From the NCBI GenBank assembly GCA_041494885.1, contig JBGQBO010000020.1, positions 31,826 to 95,825 of the forward strand: a stretch of DNA of 64,000 bases, given 5' to 3'. The DNA comes from JAIQFV01 sp041494885 (GTDB lineage: Bacteria; Acidobacteriota; Terriglobia; JAIQFV01). Positions within the stretch are counted from its first letter, which is position 1. Every line of letters starts with the position of its first letter. Both the position numbers and the translations under genes were made by a program. The notes beneath the pieces were generated by a model that worked only from the letters and a program-made list of their open reading frames with translations, searched no databases and was not told where the DNA came from. Positions 25,664-35,137 of the stretch are shown here, piece by piece.

Positions 25664-26401
25664 GACGCTCTCCTGTGGTTTGAGCAATGAGAAGCCCATC
25701 GCCGCAAAGCCCGCAAAGAGCACCGGGCCAAACGGGCATTCGATTCCCTGGTTGGAATTTGGGTGTCCCTTCTAATCAAGCCTGCCTTCGTTTCTTTTCA
25801 GTCCAAGAATTCATCAGATCGGTAAGTCTGGGTTGCTGCGCCCCAGGGCGCACGGCGATCGCCGTGGCGTAAACGCAGGCGTCCTTACGCACGGACCAAG
25901 CGCGGCCTGAGCGGCTGACAACCATCTGAAATCTCACATTTGAGATTGGAGACGAAAGGCGCGACGATCTAAGGAGACCGGGAACGGAGGATTAGAAACG
26001 AGGGGGAACGGGATTGCATGCCTTTCCCTTCCTCAAGTGCTGGTAGCGCCGAGACCAAGCCGGATTCGAAAAGGCGTAGCATCCACCCTGTATTGCTTGT
26101 CATGGTAGCATTCAAATCGAGGACCATCTTGCGACGAGGCGGAAAAACCATCCGCTGAAGAGACCTGTTGCCCCCCAGCCAAAATAGAGAGGGGGTCTCG
26201 TATTCCGTCCCTGCTCATCCCTGCCCCCAATCCTTTCTTTAACCCCCCCAAAAATCCCCGAAGCTTGTGACAGCAGTCACTTTCCGAAAATCTTCCCGTA
26301 CTATCATAAACCATACCAAGAGGTGAATTTTGACGGACACATCAACCCATTGCATCTGAGAAGTGCTTAACCCCGCGGTCTTAACGTCAGGGAGGCCTCT
26401 T
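25664..26401. other. Intergenic region with a small palindrome
   Basis: No gene is supported. A hairpin AATCTCA-CATT-TGAGATT lies at 25930-25947 and belongs to a family also seen near 27520 and 56765 (ATCTCAAATTTGAAATTTCA). CGCAAAG-type short repeats occur near 25700. Confidence 0.5.
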
Positions 26402-27304
26402 ATGAGATTCAAGCGCTGCACGCTCTTCACGGCCTTGCTATTGGGCCTGATGACCCTTCTGTCAACCACCTGGATCTTTGGACAAACCGATCCGAGCTGG
26501 CGCCTCTGGTATCCGCAGGTAGTCAATGGGATGATCGGGAACAACACCTACGTCACTACTCTCGTCGTCTCAAACCCCTCCAACATCGGCATTGAAGTGG
26601 CCCTCGAGGATTTTGACCACAACAGCCCGGACCAGTGGCTGCGTACAGCCTACACCAGCAACTGCAAGGTGATCGGGACGCATTTTTTCATTACTGCATT
26701 TTCAAGCTGCAGGCTGGACACGGATGGGGTGGGGGCATATGAAAGTGGTTGGTTGCGAATCACGGAGGTGACGAACACCAACAACCTGGGCGGTTACTTG
26801 ACCTATACTTATTACCAGGGAGGTTCGGTCGCCGGCACTCCGATTTACACCGTTGGAGTGTCCCCGATGCCGGCCTGCAGCCGATTCTCCATTCCCATTC
26901 TACGTGACTCTTCCTCTGGAGAAGACACTGCCTTTGCCATCGTTAATCCCAATGTCTATTCCATTAACTTGCGCGCTGACCTCTTTGACCAGAATGGGCT
27001 GCTTGAATCTCGCCCCATCTCGCTGGTCCCACTGGGGCATGTCGCTCAATTCGTAAGCCAGCTCTTTCCGACCAGTCTCGGGAATGCGACCAAATTTGTG
27101 GGGAACCTTTTGATTTCCGGGCTCGGTAACAACGACAGTGCCAGCGCGACGGCCTTAATGCAAAGGAAGGACCAGTACGGAGGGGCGCCTGCAACTTTGC
27201 TGGATGTTCGCTACTCCAAGATCGACGGCGATTATGAGATCGGAAGGATCACTCCAGCCCCTGCGGGCAAACTCATCAGCACCCTGACAGGACCGAAGTT
27301 CTAA
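26402..27304 (+). CDS. Secreted beta-sandwich protein of unknown function
   Basis: The protein has 300 residues from the ATG at 26402 with GGGAGG six bases upstream. A signal peptide covers about residues 1-27 (ending STTWIFGQ). Two similar beta-rich halves follow, each with a surface-exposed pattern: LWYPQVVNGMIGNNTYVTTL with VVSNPSN, then FSIPILRDSS with FAIVNPN. The same style of domain (FFPQFVDGGGYQTDFYLLN) forms the C-terminal half of the FG-GAP protein at 53951. It is probably extracellular or periplasmic. The function is unknown. Confidence 0.7.
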   Translation: MRFKRCTLFTALLLGLMTLLSTTWIFGQTDPSWRLWYPQVVNGMIGNNTYVTTLVVSNPSNIGIEVALEDFDHNSPDQWLRTAYTSNCKVIGTHFFITAFSSCRLDTDGVGAYESGWLRITEVTNTNNLGGYLTYTYYQGGSVAGTPIYTVGVSPMPACSRFSIPILRDSSSGEDTAFAIVNPNVYSINLRADLFDQNGLLESRPISLVPLGHVAQFVSQLFPTSLGNATKFVGNLLISGLGNNDSASATALMQRKDQYGGAPATLLDVRYSKIDGDYEIGRITPAPAGKLISTLTGPKF

Positions 27305-27518
27305 GCGGATTTCCGATTCAGAGATTGAAGCACCATTCAAACCACCCACGATTCCTGTCCTGGAATCGTTTGAATTGACGGCTCCGGACAGTAAAACACG
27401 CCTAGCTCACCTCTCGTTTTTCTTGGGGTGCGATTTCCGGTCTGATTTTAAAGTCTTGGGGCCCCATCGGGGATTGTTTCCGGCATCGCACTTCAGCCCC
27501 CTCCCAACGCAGTCTCTC

Positions 27519-27542
27519 ATCTCAAATTTGAAATTTCAAATC
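27519..27542. repeat. Short AT-rich palindromic repeat
   Basis: ATCTCAAATTTGAAATTTCAAAT; a near-identical copy lies at 56765-56790. The rest of 27305-27634 shows nothing else. Confidence 0.5.
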
Positions 27543-27634
27543 GGGTCTAACCTGAACTACGGGATTCGAACGGGAGAAGCGTTGAATCCAGGAATTCAAG
27601 ATCAATCACGAAGACAATGCGGTGGTTTTGCCCC

Positions 27635-29116
27635 TCACTTAACCGTGATCGTCTGTGCCTCTCCCAAGGTCGAGAGCGGCTGGTCGAATTTCTTGGAATT
27701 GCCGACCGCAAGAATGACAAACTGGTCGGGATGCAGGTATTGCCTGGCCACCCGCTGGACATCCTCGCGCGTGACCTTGGCGACCTTATCCCGATAGGTT
27801 TCCAGAAAATTGTCGGGCAGGCCCAGATAGAAGTAGGTGACCCGGCGGGAAACAATCTGGGCACTGTTGGAGAATTGAAAGACAAAGGAATTCAGCACGA
27901 TGTCCTTGGCTGTGTCCAGCTCTTCCTGAGTGACCAATTCCTCCTGCATTTTCTTAACCTGGGTCAGGGCCGCCTCCATCGCCTTGATGGTGGTCTCAGG
28001 TTTGGTTTCGAACTGAATCCAGAAGTCCCCGTAATCTCGGTCGCCGGGGCTGAGAATGCTCCCGACACTGTAAGCCAAGCCCATGCGTGTCCGGATTTCG
28101 TTGACGAGCCGCGAATGGAATCCGCTGCCGAGAATGGAATTCATGACGCTGAGTGGAAAGAAGTCGGGATTGCTCAGCTTGATCCCCAGGTGGCCCATGC
28201 GAATATTGGTCTGGTCGATCGGTCGTTCGATCAAATTGACCGACTTCTTGAACTCCAGCTTCACCATCTCAACCGGCGGATAAGTCACGTCAACCTTTTC
28301 CCAACCTTTGAAGGCCGCATTGAGTTTCGCAATCATCTCGGAGGCTTTGAAGTCGCCGCTTATCCCTAAGATCATGGAGTTGGGATGAAAATATTTCTGG
28401 TGAAACTGCACCAGGTCTTCCCGGGTAATGCGATCGACGGTTTCTGCGGTGGGAATACGGGCCAGCGCGTGGTTGGGTCCGTAAAGGAGTTTGTTGAACT
28501 CGATCGTTGCGAGTGTTGACGGGATATCGTTACGGCGCCGGATGCCTTCTTTGAGCTGGTCCTTGGCAATGCTCAGCCGGTCTTCTGCAAAGGCCGGGTT
28601 GCGGAGAACATCGGCAAAAAGTTCAAGGCCCCGATCGAGATCTTTTTTCATCAACGAAAGGGAGGCCGTGGCTTGTTCGGAAGAAATAGAGGTTTCAATC
28701 GAAGCCGCAAGATATTCGAGTTCCTCGTTGAGCTTGTCCGCCGGGACGTTTTTTGTTCCGCCGGAGCGCATCACGGTCCCCGTCAGTGAGGCCAGTCCCA
28801 GCTTCTCCGCAGGTTCATAAATTGATCCGGTTCGGGTGATCGCGATGGCGTCCACGGTGGGCAGTTCGTGATCTTCCAGCAGGAAAACCGTCATGCCATT
28901 TTCCAGCGTCGTCCGCTCGGGTTTTGGCGGGGTGAACTTTAGTTCCTCAAATTTCATGGTGCGGGGATCTTTGCGTTGAAAAGTGGGTAACGGCGTTGTT
29001 TTCTGCCCCGGGTCGGTTCGGGTCGCCGCAGGCTTGGATCCCTGCGCCAAAAGGTCTGCCCCCGCCAGCAGGCAAACAAACATAATTCCGATCAAAACTC
29101 TCTTTAGGAATGCCAT
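27635..29116 (-). CDS. M16-family peptidase homologue lacking the zinc motif
   Basis: The protein has 493 residues from the ATG at 29116, which has GAGGAGA upstream. It has a signal peptide (about residues 1-25, LLAGADLLAQ). It consists of two M16 domains (about 65-285 and 290-480). The H-x-x-E-H motif expected after EKLGLA is absent (GLASLTGTVM), so it should be non-catalytic. In such pairs the inactive subunit forms a heterodimer with a catalytic partner, here the next upstream gene, 147 bp away in the same operon. It probably acts in the periplasm on short peptides or transporter-targeted substrates (inference). Confidence 0.87.
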   Translation of the reverse strand: MAFLKRVLIGIMFVCLLAGADLLAQGSKPAATRTDPGQKTTPLPTFQRKDPRTMKFEELKFTPPKPERTTLENGMTVFLLEDHELPTVDAIAITRTGSIYEPAEKLGLASLTGTVMRSGGTKNVPADKLNEELEYLAASIETSISSEQATASLSLMKKDLDRGLELFADVLRNPAFAEDRLSIAKDQLKEGIRRRNDIPSTLATIEFNKLLYGPNHALARIPTAETVDRITREDLVQFHQKYFHPNSMILGISGDFKASEMIAKLNAAFKGWEKVDVTYPPVEMVKLEFKKSVNLIERPIDQTNIRMGHLGIKLSNPDFFPLSVMNSILGSGFHSRLVNEIRTRMGLAYSVGSILSPGDRDYGDFWIQFETKPETTIKAMEAALTQVKKMQEELVTQEELDTAKDIVLNSFVFQFSNSAQIVSRRVTYFYLGLPDNFLETYRDKVAKVTREDVQRVARQYLHPDQFVILAVGNSKKFDQPLSTLGEAQTITVK

Positions 29117-29263
29117 GGGCTCTCTCCTCATCGTGTTCAGCTCGAATGGATTCATCATCCTGGGATCCTTTCGGGAAGCGGCAAGCCGTGCGAACCGTCG
29201 GGCCACGTCCCTCTACCCAGTTGATCTCAAATGCAGCGCGGCGCCGGGTCCCGGACGCTCCAG

Positions 29264-31495
29264 CTACGGTTTTTCAAATATCTTTGGATCGAGACCGGTG
29301 TTGATCTGCAAGTCGGTCACCTTGGATTCACTGAGCTTCTTCCCGTTCTGGTTTTGTACATGCAGGAACGGCATGGAGATTCCATTCACCGCACGATAGT
29401 CCGAGAAAAAGTCCTCAGCATTGACATCTGCGCCAAACTGGTTCTTGGTTGAATAAGACATTTTGATCAGGAAGTGTGCCGACTTATCAAAGAACAACTT
29501 GGTTTGCAATCCCTCCGGGTCGGTTGCCAGAACGACGTCAGCGGGCTTTTCCTCGACCGGTTCATCCTCGAGGGCCTGCAGCTTCGTGTTGGGATCGTTG
29601 AGGATGAGGAGAAGCCGGATGGAATCGCGTTTCAGGGCACTCAGGAAGCTGGCCAGGGTGGGAGGAGGCATCTCCTGAGTATTGGGGCCAAACTGGATCC
29701 AGCCCGTAGTCCCGTTGGTCGCTTGCGTGATGGTCCCCTGCGGCAACGTAATGTCGATCCTGAGCTTGTCCGGGAACAGCGTGCTCCCCGTTGCCGCCAC
29801 TTCTTGCTCCCCCATGGGCGACGTCACCTTCGCAGTCGCCTTGGTAACGATGTCCTTCACGGATCGCAGGATCTCCAGGCCTCCTCTCGCCGATGTGGCC
29901 TGGGCAATGACTTGTCTGGCATGAGCGACCGATTCCGCGCTGGCGGGCCCCGCCGGAGCCGACGCTTTTTCGCCGGATTTTTCCACTTCGACCGGAACAT
30001 GGTAGGCCACCGTTTCATTCCCCTTCCTGAAGATCTCGCGGGCGACCCGCTGTACGTCGGCGGGAGTCATCTTTTGAAGGTCTTCGCGATAGGTTATGAT
30101 CTGCTTCCAATCGCCCTGGATGACTTCCGTTTGCGCCAGCAACGACGCCATACCGGAGTTCGACCGCAGATTTCGGATCAACTGGGCATCAATCTGGTTC
30201 ACCACTTTCTGCAACTCTTGGGGAGTCACGGGCTTCGTTTTCAGCAGGTCGAGCTCTTGTTCGATCCCATCTTCCAGCTCCCGGGTGGTATGGCCGGCCA
30301 GAGGAACGCCAATGATCAAAAAGAGCGTGGGATATTTTCCATGAATGAGAGGCGTGTTCGCCAGGGATTGAGCGGCGACGGCAATTTTCTTTTCCACCAC
30401 CAGGCTGCGGTACAGTCGCGAGGTTCGTCCTGAAGATAAGAGATCCTGGATAACATCGAGGACAACGTCGTCCTTGTCCCGTGCATCGGGTCGGTGCCAG
30501 CCCAGGAAGAGATAAGGATTCGTGTCAAACTCCACCTCCACCCGCCGCTCCCCCTGCTGGGGTAACTCCTTCGTATAAACACGTGGCGGCTTGGGCGACG
30601 AAGGGATCGTACTGAAGTATTGCTCCGTCAGGCGGATCATGGCTGCCGTATTGAAGTCCCCCACGATCGCAATGGTCGTGTTCGATGGGGAATAGTACTT
30701 CTTGAAAAACTCCTCCCCCTCCTGCCGGGTCAGATGCATCAGATCAGAGGGCCAGCCCCAACCGGCATGCAATCCGTAGGGATGAGCTTCAAAAGAATTC
30801 ACGAGGAACTTTTCAAACAGCTTCCCCACGGGATTGGTATCCACAGAGCGGCGGCGCTCTTCCATCACCACATCGCGCTCCTTGTAAAATTGACGGAAGA
30901 CGGTGTGCGTCATGCGGTCCGATTCCACGGCCGCCCAGAGTTCTGCTTTATTGGCGGGGAAGCTGACATAATACTCGGTGGCGTCGCGGCCCGTCTCGGC
31001 ATTGAGGCCGGTCCCGCCATTCTTTTCGTAAAGCTGGCCCACTTCATTGGAAACCACATAAGCATCCGCTTCCTTCTGGGCCTTTTCCAGGGCGTCGGAA
31101 ATCGTTTTGATTTTGGCCGGGTCCTCACCCTGGTCCCGCGCCGCCGTCAATTGGGCTTCAAGCTGATCGATCTTGGGTAGGAGCGGTTTTTCCCTGGCGT
31201 AATCCTTCGTGCCCAGGGTTTGGGTTCCCTTGAACGCCATGTGCTCGAACAAATGCGCCAGTCCGGTCTTTCCAATCTCCTCATCGACCGAGCCTACGTC
31301 GTAGTAAATGTGGAAGGCGATCGTGGGGTTGGCGTGACGCTCCATCAGCAGAATCTTCATTCCATTCTTAAGGGTATGGCTCGTGACCCGCGTCTCCAGC
31401 TCTTTCAGTGCTTGCGCACCCAGCAGTGACGGGATCAGCATAAAAGCAAACACGGCCACCCCTGCATGTGCGATGAGGCAAGAAAACCTTTTCAT
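29264..31495 (-). CDS. Catalytic M16-family zinc peptidase with a C-terminal LolA-like extension
   Basis: The protein has 743 residues from the ATG at 31495, with GGAGGG upstream, and a signal peptide (about 1-26). The active-site motif is HLFEH in GLAHLFEHMAFKGT. A long charged insert (PLLPKIDQLEAQL...) follows before the second half of the first domain (NAETGRDATEYYVS). The second M16 domain extends to about residue 500. The last ~220 residues are a separate beta-rich domain (KATAKVTSPMGEQEV, LFPDKLRIDITLP) like LolA/outer-membrane-lipoprotein-sorting folds, an uncommon fusion. It pairs with the non-catalytic gene at 27635. Confidence 0.87.
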   Translation of the reverse strand: MKRFSCLIAHAGVAVFAFMLIPSLLGAQALKELETRVTSHTLKNGMKILLMERHANPTIAFHIYYDVGSVDEEIGKTGLAHLFEHMAFKGTQTLGTKDYAREKPLLPKIDQLEAQLTAARDQGEDPAKIKTISDALEKAQKEADAYVVSNEVGQLYEKNGGTGLNAETGRDATEYYVSFPANKAELWAAVESDRMTHTVFRQFYKERDVVMEERRRSVDTNPVGKLFEKFLVNSFEAHPYGLHAGWGWPSDLMHLTRQEGEEFFKKYYSPSNTTIAIVGDFNTAAMIRLTEQYFSTIPSSPKPPRVYTKELPQQGERRVEVEFDTNPYLFLGWHRPDARDKDDVVLDVIQDLLSSGRTSRLYRSLVVEKKIAVAAQSLANTPLIHGKYPTLFLIIGVPLAGHTTRELEDGIEQELDLLKTKPVTPQELQKVVNQIDAQLIRNLRSNSGMASLLAQTEVIQGDWKQIITYREDLQKMTPADVQRVAREIFRKGNETVAYHVPVEVEKSGEKASAPAGPASAESVAHARQVIAQATSARGGLEILRSVKDIVTKATAKVTSPMGEQEVAATGSTLFPDKLRIDITLPQGTITQATNGTTGWIQFGPNTQEMPPPTLASFLSALKRDSIRLLLILNDPNTKLQALEDEPVEEKPADVVLATDPEGLQTKLFFDKSAHFLIKMSYSTKNQFGADVNAEDFFSDYRAVNGISMPFLHVQNQNGKKLSESKVTDLQINTGLDPKIFEKP

Positions 31496-32272
31496 AAAAA
31501 CCCTCCGGAAAATGAGTAACAATCAAACAGCCCGACACCTGAATTTGAGAGTTGGCAAGTCTTCCCCTGAGACCGTTATCAACTCATCGGATTTCGGGAC
31601 CGTTCCCTTTCCCTGAACCGTCAGGACACTCTTCTGCACATTGGGCTGCGAAGTCACACCTCTTGCATTGGCTTGGCATCGCCTGGGCAAGTGGACGGCG
31701 GGGAACCCGAGCCGTAGGGTTGCTCCTGCTTGATCCAAGGGCTTGCAAAACCCTAGGCCATGAGGTTACAGACTTACAGTGGAAGAGAGTCAGGCGGCTT
31801 TCTCCCCGGGCTTTGCCGCTAACCGGCTAGCCGAGTTGTGAGACCGTCATTTCGACCCTGGGGGCAGACCGGCAGAGTATAGCATATCGAGAACGCCGGA
31901 TACCCAAGTCCCGCCGCACGATTCCACTTTGGAAGCTTCCCGTGTGGGGTTAGTCCTCAAATGGGCCGACTTCAAGACCGTGCGCGTTCTTCTCAATCTC
32001 GGGGCAAACTCTTCAGGGCCGACTTCAAGAGTAGGCCCACGGCGGGATTTACGTATTTCTTACCCTTTCAGTTTCATGTATTCGCCTCCACATGACCCCA
32101 TCTGATCTCGACCTGTTTTCCCGGGTTGAGTTTGGCAGCCGCACCACCCTTGACCCTGGGTTCGATGTCCGTGAAGTAATTTCGCCGGGGCGGTCAATCT
32201 TTAGTATAATCGGACCTCTCCCAGCGGTAACGATTTCGTGCGCAAACCTGTTTAGATTCGACGGGAAACCTG
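31496..32272. other. Long divergent intergenic region
   Basis: It separates the M16 operon from rmuC. A 15-bp direct repeat GGGCCGACTTCAAGA occurs twice (about 31961 and 32018). A TATAAT box at 32205-32210 may serve rmuC, but its -35 box is weak. No gene is supported. Confidence 0.5.
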
Positions 32273-33415
32273 ATGACCTCGGAGACCATTCTCATCGCGT
32301 TCTTTTTCGTGCTTGCCCTCGTTGCCCTGGGGCTTTATCTCAGGGCGCAGCTCCAGTCCCTGCGCCCGGCCAATGACCAGTCCACGGCACTGCAGTTGAT
32401 GCAACAGCAGGTCGATGCCATGAGGCAGCAATTGCAGGAGTCCCTCGCAGCCAACGCCCAACTGATCTCGCAGCAAATGTCGCACACCATGACGACGGTG
32501 AACACGAACCTGAATCAAATGACCACTCAAATCCAGTCATCGCAGGGGGCGATCGGTCAGCGGCTCGATCACGCGGCCCGGGTGGTGGGGGAGGTTCAGA
32601 ACCGCCTGGGGGCGCTCGACGAAGCGTCCAAACGCATTTTCGAAATGGGAAAGAACCTGACCGAATTGCAGAATATTCTTCGGGCCCCCAAGCTGCGCGG
32701 GGGACTGGGGGAATTGTGGCTTGAAGATCTGCTGCAACAGATTTTTCCTCCCCAGTGCTACACCATGCAGTACGCCTTTAAGAGCGGGGAGCGGGTGGAT
32801 GCGGCGCTCCACATGATGAATGGAATCGTTCCCATCGATTCCAAGTTTCCCCTGGAAAGCTTTAAGCGGTTGACCGAGGCCGCCACCGACGAGGAACGGC
32901 GGGCCGCCCGGCGCAACTTCGTTCAAGACGTCAAGAAACACATCGATTCGATCGCCCGCAAATACATCGTCCCCGAAGAAAAGACCTTTGATTTTGCCTT
33001 GATGTATATTCCCGCCGAAAATGTTTACTATGAGACCATCATCAAGGACGAAAATTTCGGCGACGATAAGAGCATCGCCAGTTACGCGCTCACGCAGCGA
33101 GTGGTTCCGGTCTCCCCCAACAGTTTCTATGCCTATTTGCAGGCCATCCTGCTTGGGTTGCGCGGCCTGCATGTCGAGGAAAGCGCGCACGAAATTATTC
33201 GCAGCCTCCAACAATTGCGCGGCGATTTTGCGAAGTTCGAGGACGCATTCCAGTTGGTGGGAAAACACCTGGGGCACGCTCAGTCCAGTTATACCGACGC
33301 CGAGAAGCGCCTTGATAAAATGCAAACCCGCTTGGACCAGACGCTCGAATCGCAGGAGCAGGTCGATCTGAAGCCGGCGGCCGCTGTCGGCGCGTTGAAT
33401 TCGCCGGAACCCTGA
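32273..33415 (+). CDS. rmuC: DNA recombination protein RmuC
   Basis: The protein has 380 residues. An N-terminal membrane anchor (residues 5-23) is followed by a coiled coil (about 35-130, QLMQQQVDAMRQQLQESL) and the RmuC nuclease-like core: LRGGLGELWLEDLLQQ, VDAALHM, PIDSKFPLESFKRL, FALMYIPAENVYYE and VSPNSFYAYLQAILLGLRG. RmuC limits inversions and abnormal recombination and is thought to be a PD-(D/E)xK-type nuclease. It is followed by a hairpin at 33438-33454 and a CBS protein gene. Confidence 0.92.
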   Translation: MTSETILIAFFFVLALVALGLYLRAQLQSLRPANDQSTALQLMQQQVDAMRQQLQESLAANAQLISQQMSHTMTTVNTNLNQMTTQIQSSQGAIGQRLDHAARVVGEVQNRLGALDEASKRIFEMGKNLTELQNILRAPKLRGGLGELWLEDLLQQIFPPQCYTMQYAFKSGERVDAALHMMNGIVPIDSKFPLESFKRLTEAATDEERRAARRNFVQDVKKHIDSIARKYIVPEEKTFDFALMYIPAENVYYETIIKDENFGDDKSIASYALTQRVVPVSPNSFYAYLQAILLGLRGLHVEESAHEIIRSLQQLRGDFAKFEDAFQLVGKHLGHAQSSYTDAEKRLDKMQTRLDQTLESQEQVDLKPAAAVGALNSPEP

Positions 33416-33437
33416 TCGAAACATCCCCGGAGGCGGC

Positions 33438-33454
33438 CCCGGCAGGCTGCCGGG
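33438..33454 (+). terminator. Hairpin after rmuC (no T tract)
   Basis: CCCGGCA (33438-33444), loop GGC, TGCCGGG (33448-33454). It is a perfect 7-bp stem 22 bp past the rmuC stop, but no T run follows, so termination is uncertain. Confidence 0.35.
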
Positions 33455-33556
33455 ACGGTCGAAGCCGGCCTGTGACCCCGGCTCGGGGCGCACGCCCAGT
33501 CCTCCCGGGCCAGAGTCGTCGGCATTAGATTTGAATTTTCTCAAGGAGAAGCGTCC

Positions 33557-33991
33557 ATGAAAAAGATCGCTGAGCTCGTGACCAACCGCGAGGTGTATTT
33601 TGTCCGCACAGACCAGACCGTTCAGGAGGCGGCGCATTACATGGGAGAACGGAACGTCGGCGCCGTGGTCGTCCTTGAGAAGGATCGCCTGGCAGGAATC
33701 TTCTCGGAACGTGATTTGATGAAGCGAGTCGTGATGCGGGGGCTCGACCCGTCCAAAACCAGGATTGAAGAGGTGATGACGCGGGAACTGGTCTCCGCGG
33801 ACTCCGAGGAATCCTACGAAAACTGCCTTCGCAAAATGAAGCAGCTGAATGTGCGCCATCTGCCGGTGGTCAGAACGGGAGAGTTGCTTGGACTGGTCTC
33901 GCTGCGCGATCTGCTCATGATCGATCTGGATGAAAAAGACCACGAGCTGAAAATGATGACCGCCTATATTCATTACGTGCCTCCCAAATAA
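33557..33991 (+). CDS. CBS-domain pair protein
   Basis: The protein has 144 residues and a good ribosome binding site (AAGGAGAAGC). Two CBS motifs span the whole protein: about 8-60 (VQEAAHYMGERNVGAVVVLE...GIFSERDLMKRVV) and 70-128 (VMTRELVSADSEESYENCLRKM...HLPVV...LGLVSLRDLL). Stand-alone CBS pairs bind adenine nucleotides and act as energy or redox sensors for other proteins. No partner is evident from the neighbours. Confidence 0.9.
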   Translation: MKKIAELVTNREVYFVRTDQTVQEAAHYMGERNVGAVVVLEKDRLAGIFSERDLMKRVVMRGLDPSKTRIEEVMTRELVSADSEESYENCLRKMKQLNVRHLPVVRTGELLGLVSLRDLLMIDLDEKDHELKMMTAYIHYVPPK

Positions 33992-34089
33992 AAGGTGCCC
34001 GTGAATCCGGACCTGGCACTTGATTTCTTCCTCCTGGAGAAAAAACAGGAAACTCAATCCGCAAGCCCGCTGGCCTCCCCGGGATCCGA

Positions 34090-34851
34090 ATGCGTCTGAT
34101 TGCTCACCGCGGTTATTCCTCCATCGCCCCCGAAAACACCCGGGCTGCCTTTGAGCTGGCGCTCCAGTGCGGGGCCACCGCCGTGGAGTGTGACTTGCAA
34201 CGTACCCGCGACGATTATCTGGTGGTTCTTCATGACGGGACGCTTAACCGGACCACCAACGGGCGCGGCGCGGTCCGCTCGAAATCCCTGGAAGAACTGC
34301 GATCACTGTCCGCGGGGTACGCAAAGAAGTTCGGATCCCAATTCGCCGCGGAGCGCCTCATGACCTTTGAAGAACTCCTGCTTCTCGTCCGGCATCGCGC
34401 CCATCTCTTTGCCGAGATCAAACGGGAAGCCTTGGCGCTCGACGGCAGAGATCGCCGTGAGATGATTCGATTGGTCCATGAAAAGGCGATGCGTGACGAG
34501 GTCACCTTCATCTCGTTTGAATGGAACGCCCTGGAAACCATGCGCTCGATGAGCCCCGCGATCCGGTTGGGATTGCTCTTTGATCGCTACCGCCCGAAAA
34601 CAATGTCCCGTCTCGCAAAAAGCCTGCACGCCTGTATGCTGATGGGCCGTGTTGACCTCGTTGTAAAACACCCCGAGTTCATTTCCGAAGCACACCGCGA
34701 AGGCCTCCAGGTGGGCGCCTATACCGTGGATACCCTTCCCCTTTTAAAACAACTGGCACATCTGGGAGTGGACGGAGTGGCGACCAACCGCATCGGCGAT
34801 TTTGTCTGTGAGTTCGACCCGGACAACCATTTTTCCCCTGTATCATCCTGA
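34090..34851 (+). CDS. Glycerophosphodiester phosphodiesterase
   Basis: The protein has 253 residues. The GDPD TIM-barrel signature is clear: IAHRGYSSIAPENTRAAF (catalytic His-Arg), VECDLQRTRDDYLVVLHD (metal-binding Glu/Asp and the second catalytic His), LNRTTNGRG, and VGAYTVDTLPLLKQLAHLGVDGVATNRIGDF at the end. It hydrolyses glycerophosphodiesters to glycerol 3-phosphate and alcohols. No signal peptide is present, so it is cytosolic, like UgpQ. Confidence 0.93.
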   Translation: MRLIAHRGYSSIAPENTRAAFELALQCGATAVECDLQRTRDDYLVVLHDGTLNRTTNGRGAVRSKSLEELRSLSAGYAKKFGSQFAAERLMTFEELLLLVRHRAHLFAEIKREALALDGRDRREMIRLVHEKAMRDEVTFISFEWNALETMRSMSPAIRLGLLFDRYRPKTMSRLAKSLHACMLMGRVDLVVKHPEFISEAHREGLQVGAYTVDTLPLLKQLAHLGVDGVATNRIGDFVCEFDPDNHFSPVSS

Positions 34852-35137
34852 CTTCCGAGATTAAGAGCCCGTGGAAATTCTCTAGACGATTGCAGGGAAG
34901 ACCGGCGAGCCTTCTCAGATCCCCTTGAGCCCGGGCGAAAACAACGGGCCCGTGGGTCGCGGGGATCGCCCCACCGGTACAGGCGGAGGGCGGCGACCTG
35001 AAAACGGGGCCTTAAAATCGGACTTCGTCATAAATCCTGTTCGGATTGACTCTATTCGTTGTAAACTTATTGCCATAGTGATCGGCGATAGTGGAAACTC
35101 GACCGGTCTTCCACTCTCCCCCCATGAAGGAAGGGTA

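Noticed and set aside
32537..34057. 506-codon frame opposite rmuC and the CBS gene
   Set aside because: It spans two well-supported opposite-strand genes and has no coherent domain.
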